The notes beneath the pieces were generated by a model. The model saw nothing but the letters and a program-made list of their open reading frames with translations, was not told the DNA's origin and made no database searches. Shown here piece after piece: positions 5,963-7,531 of a stretch of DNA of 7,531 bases. The position numbers and the translations under genes are program-made. Source of the stretch: Lachnospiraceae bacterium UBA1066. GTDB lineage: Bacteria; Bacillota; Clostridia; Lachnospirales; Lachnospiraceae. Positions within the stretch are counted from its first letter, which is position 1, and each line of letters opens with the position of its first letter. Location: positions 1 through 7,531 of the forward strand of contig DCDB01000240.1 in NCBI GenBank assembly GCA_002316215.1. The letters are read 5' to 3'.

Positions 5963-7531
5963 ATGTACTATAATAATATGGTTTGGATGGCAAAAAATGA
6001 GAACCCTGTTTACCTTCTTCCCAAGATGGCAAATCGTCACGGACTGATCTGCGGAGCGACGGGGACAGGCAAGACAATCACATTAAAAGTCATGGCAGAG
6101 GCTTTTTCTGATGCCGGCGTTCCGGTTTTCCTTTCTGATATCAAAGGGGATCTATCCGGAATGAGCCAGCCCGGTATTGATTCGGAGGGAATGGAAAAAC
6201 GGATTGCGAAGTTCGGCCTTGCAGACGCAGGTTTTGCCTATAAGGCATATCCGACGCGCTACTGGGACGTTTTCGGAAAAAAAGGCACGCCGATCCGAGC
6301 CACGGTTTCCGAGATGGGACCGCTCCTTTTTTCACGGATTCTTAATCTCAATGATACGCAGGAAGGCATACTGAACATCATTTTTAAAATAGCTGATGAT
6401 CAGAACCTTCTTCTGCTTGATTTAAAAGACTTAAAGTCGATGGTTCAGTTTGTCGGGGACAATGCCGCCGGATACAAGACGACTTACGGCAATATTTCGA
6501 CGGCCAGTATCGGCGCCATCCAGAGGGGGATCCTTCAGCTGGAAGCCCAGGGGGCGGAGAACTTTTTCGGTGAGCCGGCACTTGACATTAAAGACTGGCT
6601 TACCTGCGACAGTGACGGACGCGGCTATATCAATGATATGAACTGCGAACAGCTTTTCCAGCAGCCGGCACTTTATTCGACGTTCCTTCTGTGGATGCTG
6701 TCCGAGGTCTATGACGCGCTTCCTGAGGTCGGGGATCCGGATAAGCCGAAGCTGGTTTTCTTCTTCGATGAAGCCCATCTGCTTTTCAATGATGCGCCGA
6801 AGGAGCTGCTTACCAAGGTGGAGCAGGTGGTCCGTCTTATCCGCTCTAAAGGCGTCGGGATTTATTTTATTACACAGAACCCGACAGATGTACCGGACAC
6901 GGTGCTTTCACAGCTCGGCAATCGTATTGAGCATGCACTGCGCGCTTATTCTCCGTCGGATATGAAAGCTGTCAAGGTAGCAGCCCAGACTTTCCGGCAG
7001 AATCCGGATTTTGATACACAGGAGGCAATCCAGCAGCTGGGGACTGGCGAAGCCCTCGTGCAGTTCCTGGATGAAAAGGGGGCGCCGAGTATTGTACAGC
7101 GCGCCTTTATCCTGCCGCCGCAAAGCCAGATGGGACCGGTAGACGCGGGTATTATGGCGCAGATGGTGGCGACCGGCGATATGGGAAAGAAATACAATGC
7201 ATCGGTTGACCGCGAATCTGCTTACGAACTCCTGACAAAGAAAGCAAATGCTTCTGCGGCAACGGCGGCGGATGCCACTTATACTGTTCCGGCAGTCGGT
7301 ACGATCCCGACCGTGCAGACACAGGCGGGAATGACGGCTGCGGCAGCCCAGGCTGCGGCTTCACAGCAGGCGGCACAGGTGAATGCCCAGGCAGCCCAGG
7401 CGGCGCAGCAGGCGGCTCTTGCGGCAGCCCAGAAGGCTTATGCTTCCGGACAGGCGGGCATGGCGCAGCAGGCAGCAGCCCAGGCAGCACAGCAGGTAAT
7501 GTCACAGTATGCAGCGCAGGCCCAGGCGCAG
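5963..7531 (+). CDS. HerA-like P-loop ATPase, DUF853 (HerA_C / YjgR) family (3'-truncated)
   Basis: The frame is open from the ATG at 5963 to the window end (523 residues) with no stop. Start choice rests on AAGGAGG (5949-5955), 7 nt upstream. Walker A is G31-A-T-G-T-G-K37-T38, and Walker B is LVFFFD269-E270-AH, with the DEAH typical of the family. Other family blocks are FLSDIKGDLSG (about 56-66), YGNISTASIGAIQRG, VEQVVRLIRSKGVGIYF, the sensor-like ITQNPTDVPDTVLSQLGNR, and HALRAYSPSDMKAVK. After about residue 420 the protein becomes low-complexity; from 457 on it is dominated by Ala and Gln. The family is related to the HerA hexameric DNA translocase, but the cellular role of DUF853 proteins is poorly known. 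No nuclease partner is visible. The gene has its own promoter and an operator-like palindrome, so it starts a new transcription unit. Confidence 0.92.
   Translation, partial: MYYNNMVWMAKNENPVYLLPKMANRHGLICGATGTGKTITLKVMAEAFSDAGVPVFLSDIKGDLSGMSQPGIDSEGMEKRIAKFGLADAGFAYKAYPTRYWDVFGKKGTPIRATVSEMGPLLFSRILNLNDTQEGILNIIFKIADDQNLLLLDLKDLKSMVQFVGDNAAGYKTTYGNISTASIGAIQRGILQLEAQGAENFFGEPALDIKDWLTCDSDGRGYINDMNCEQLFQQPALYSTFLLWMLSEVYDALPEVGDPDKPKLVFFFDEAHLLFNDAPKELLTKVEQVVRLIRSKGVGIYFITQNPTDVPDTVLSQLGNRIEHALRAYSPSDMKAVKVAAQTFRQNPDFDTQEAIQQLGTGEALVQFLDEKGAPSIVQRAFILPPQSQMGPVDAGIMAQMVATGDMGKKYNASVDRESAYELLTKKANASAATAADATYTVPAVGTIPTVQTQAGMTAAAAQAAASQQAAQVNAQAAQAAQQAALAAAQKAYASGQAGMAQQAAAQAAQQVMSQYAAQAQAQ
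7331..7531 (+). repeat. Ala/Gln-rich low-complexity coding segment
   Basis: Residues 457-523 of the HerA-like ATPase contain 32 Ala and 19 Gln in 67 positions by hand count (about three quarters). They are organised as imprecise AAQ/AQQA motifs and encoded mainly by GCG, GCA, GCC and CAG. Such sequence is likely a long helical or coiled linker or tether between the ATPase core and an unseen C-terminus. The DNA is internally repetitive and prone to slippage or assembly errors. Confidence 0.85.

Noticed and set aside
7152..7505. Minus-strand Pro-rich open frame opposite the Ala/Gln region
   Set aside because: Pro, Leu and Ala content is simply the complement of GCN/CAG repeats in the sense gene.
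1..7531. CRISPR array, tRNA/rRNA, transposase, phage, toxin-antitoxin or restriction genes
   Set aside because: No regularly spaced repeats, structured RNA genes or matching protein motifs were seen on either strand. The window is mostly housekeeping and metabolic genes.

Overview
The window reads as ordinary chromosome from an anaerobic Firmicute. A Clostridia member close to Lachnospiraceae is my best guess. The grounds are strong AGGAGG-type ribosome binding sites, roughly balanced base composition, tight co-oriented gene packing, an aldo/keto reductase fused to a ferredoxin-like domain, and the style of the HisC and DUF853 proteins. This placement is inference. All seven protein genes lie on the + strand, and the first and last are cut by the window edges.

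Layout: (1) 1-609, the C-terminal part of an aldo/keto reductase with two cysteine-rich 4Fe-4S motifs. (2) 610-762, a short intergenic stretch with two copies of a 28/29-bp direct repeat, followed by a good sigma-A-type promoter. (3) 763-1986, tyrS (tyrosyl-tRNA synthetase). (4) 1978-2125, a 68-bp tandem duplication that starts inside the last codons of tyrS; each full unit folds into a long hairpin. (5) 2167-4898, a compact cluster: a class I/II aminotransferase, hisC overlapping it by 17 bp, and a small COG2426-type membrane protein 16 bp after hisC. (6) 4962-5891, a membrane-anchored alpha/beta hydrolase, closed by a rho-independent terminator. (7) 5963 to the window end, a HerA-like P-loop ATPase of the DUF853/YjgR type. 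It has its own promoter and a Rex-like inverted repeat at the predicted transcription start. The window stops inside its Ala/Gln-rich segment, so the C-terminus is not visible.

How the genes fit together: tyrS serves translation. The two aminotransferases are almost certainly co-expressed and translationally coupled, and they point to amino acid metabolism (HisC in histidine synthesis; the first is aspartate/aromatic-aminotransferase-like with unknown substrate). The small membrane protein probably rides on the same message. The hydrolase may be the last gene of that unit or a separate one. The HerA-like gene starts a new transcription unit.

I did not find a novel multi-gene system, tRNA, rRNA, CRISPR array, transposase or phage gene. 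The most unusual signals are non-coding: the palindromic tandem repeat after tyrS, and the overlapping terminator, promoter and operator-like block at 5892-5955.
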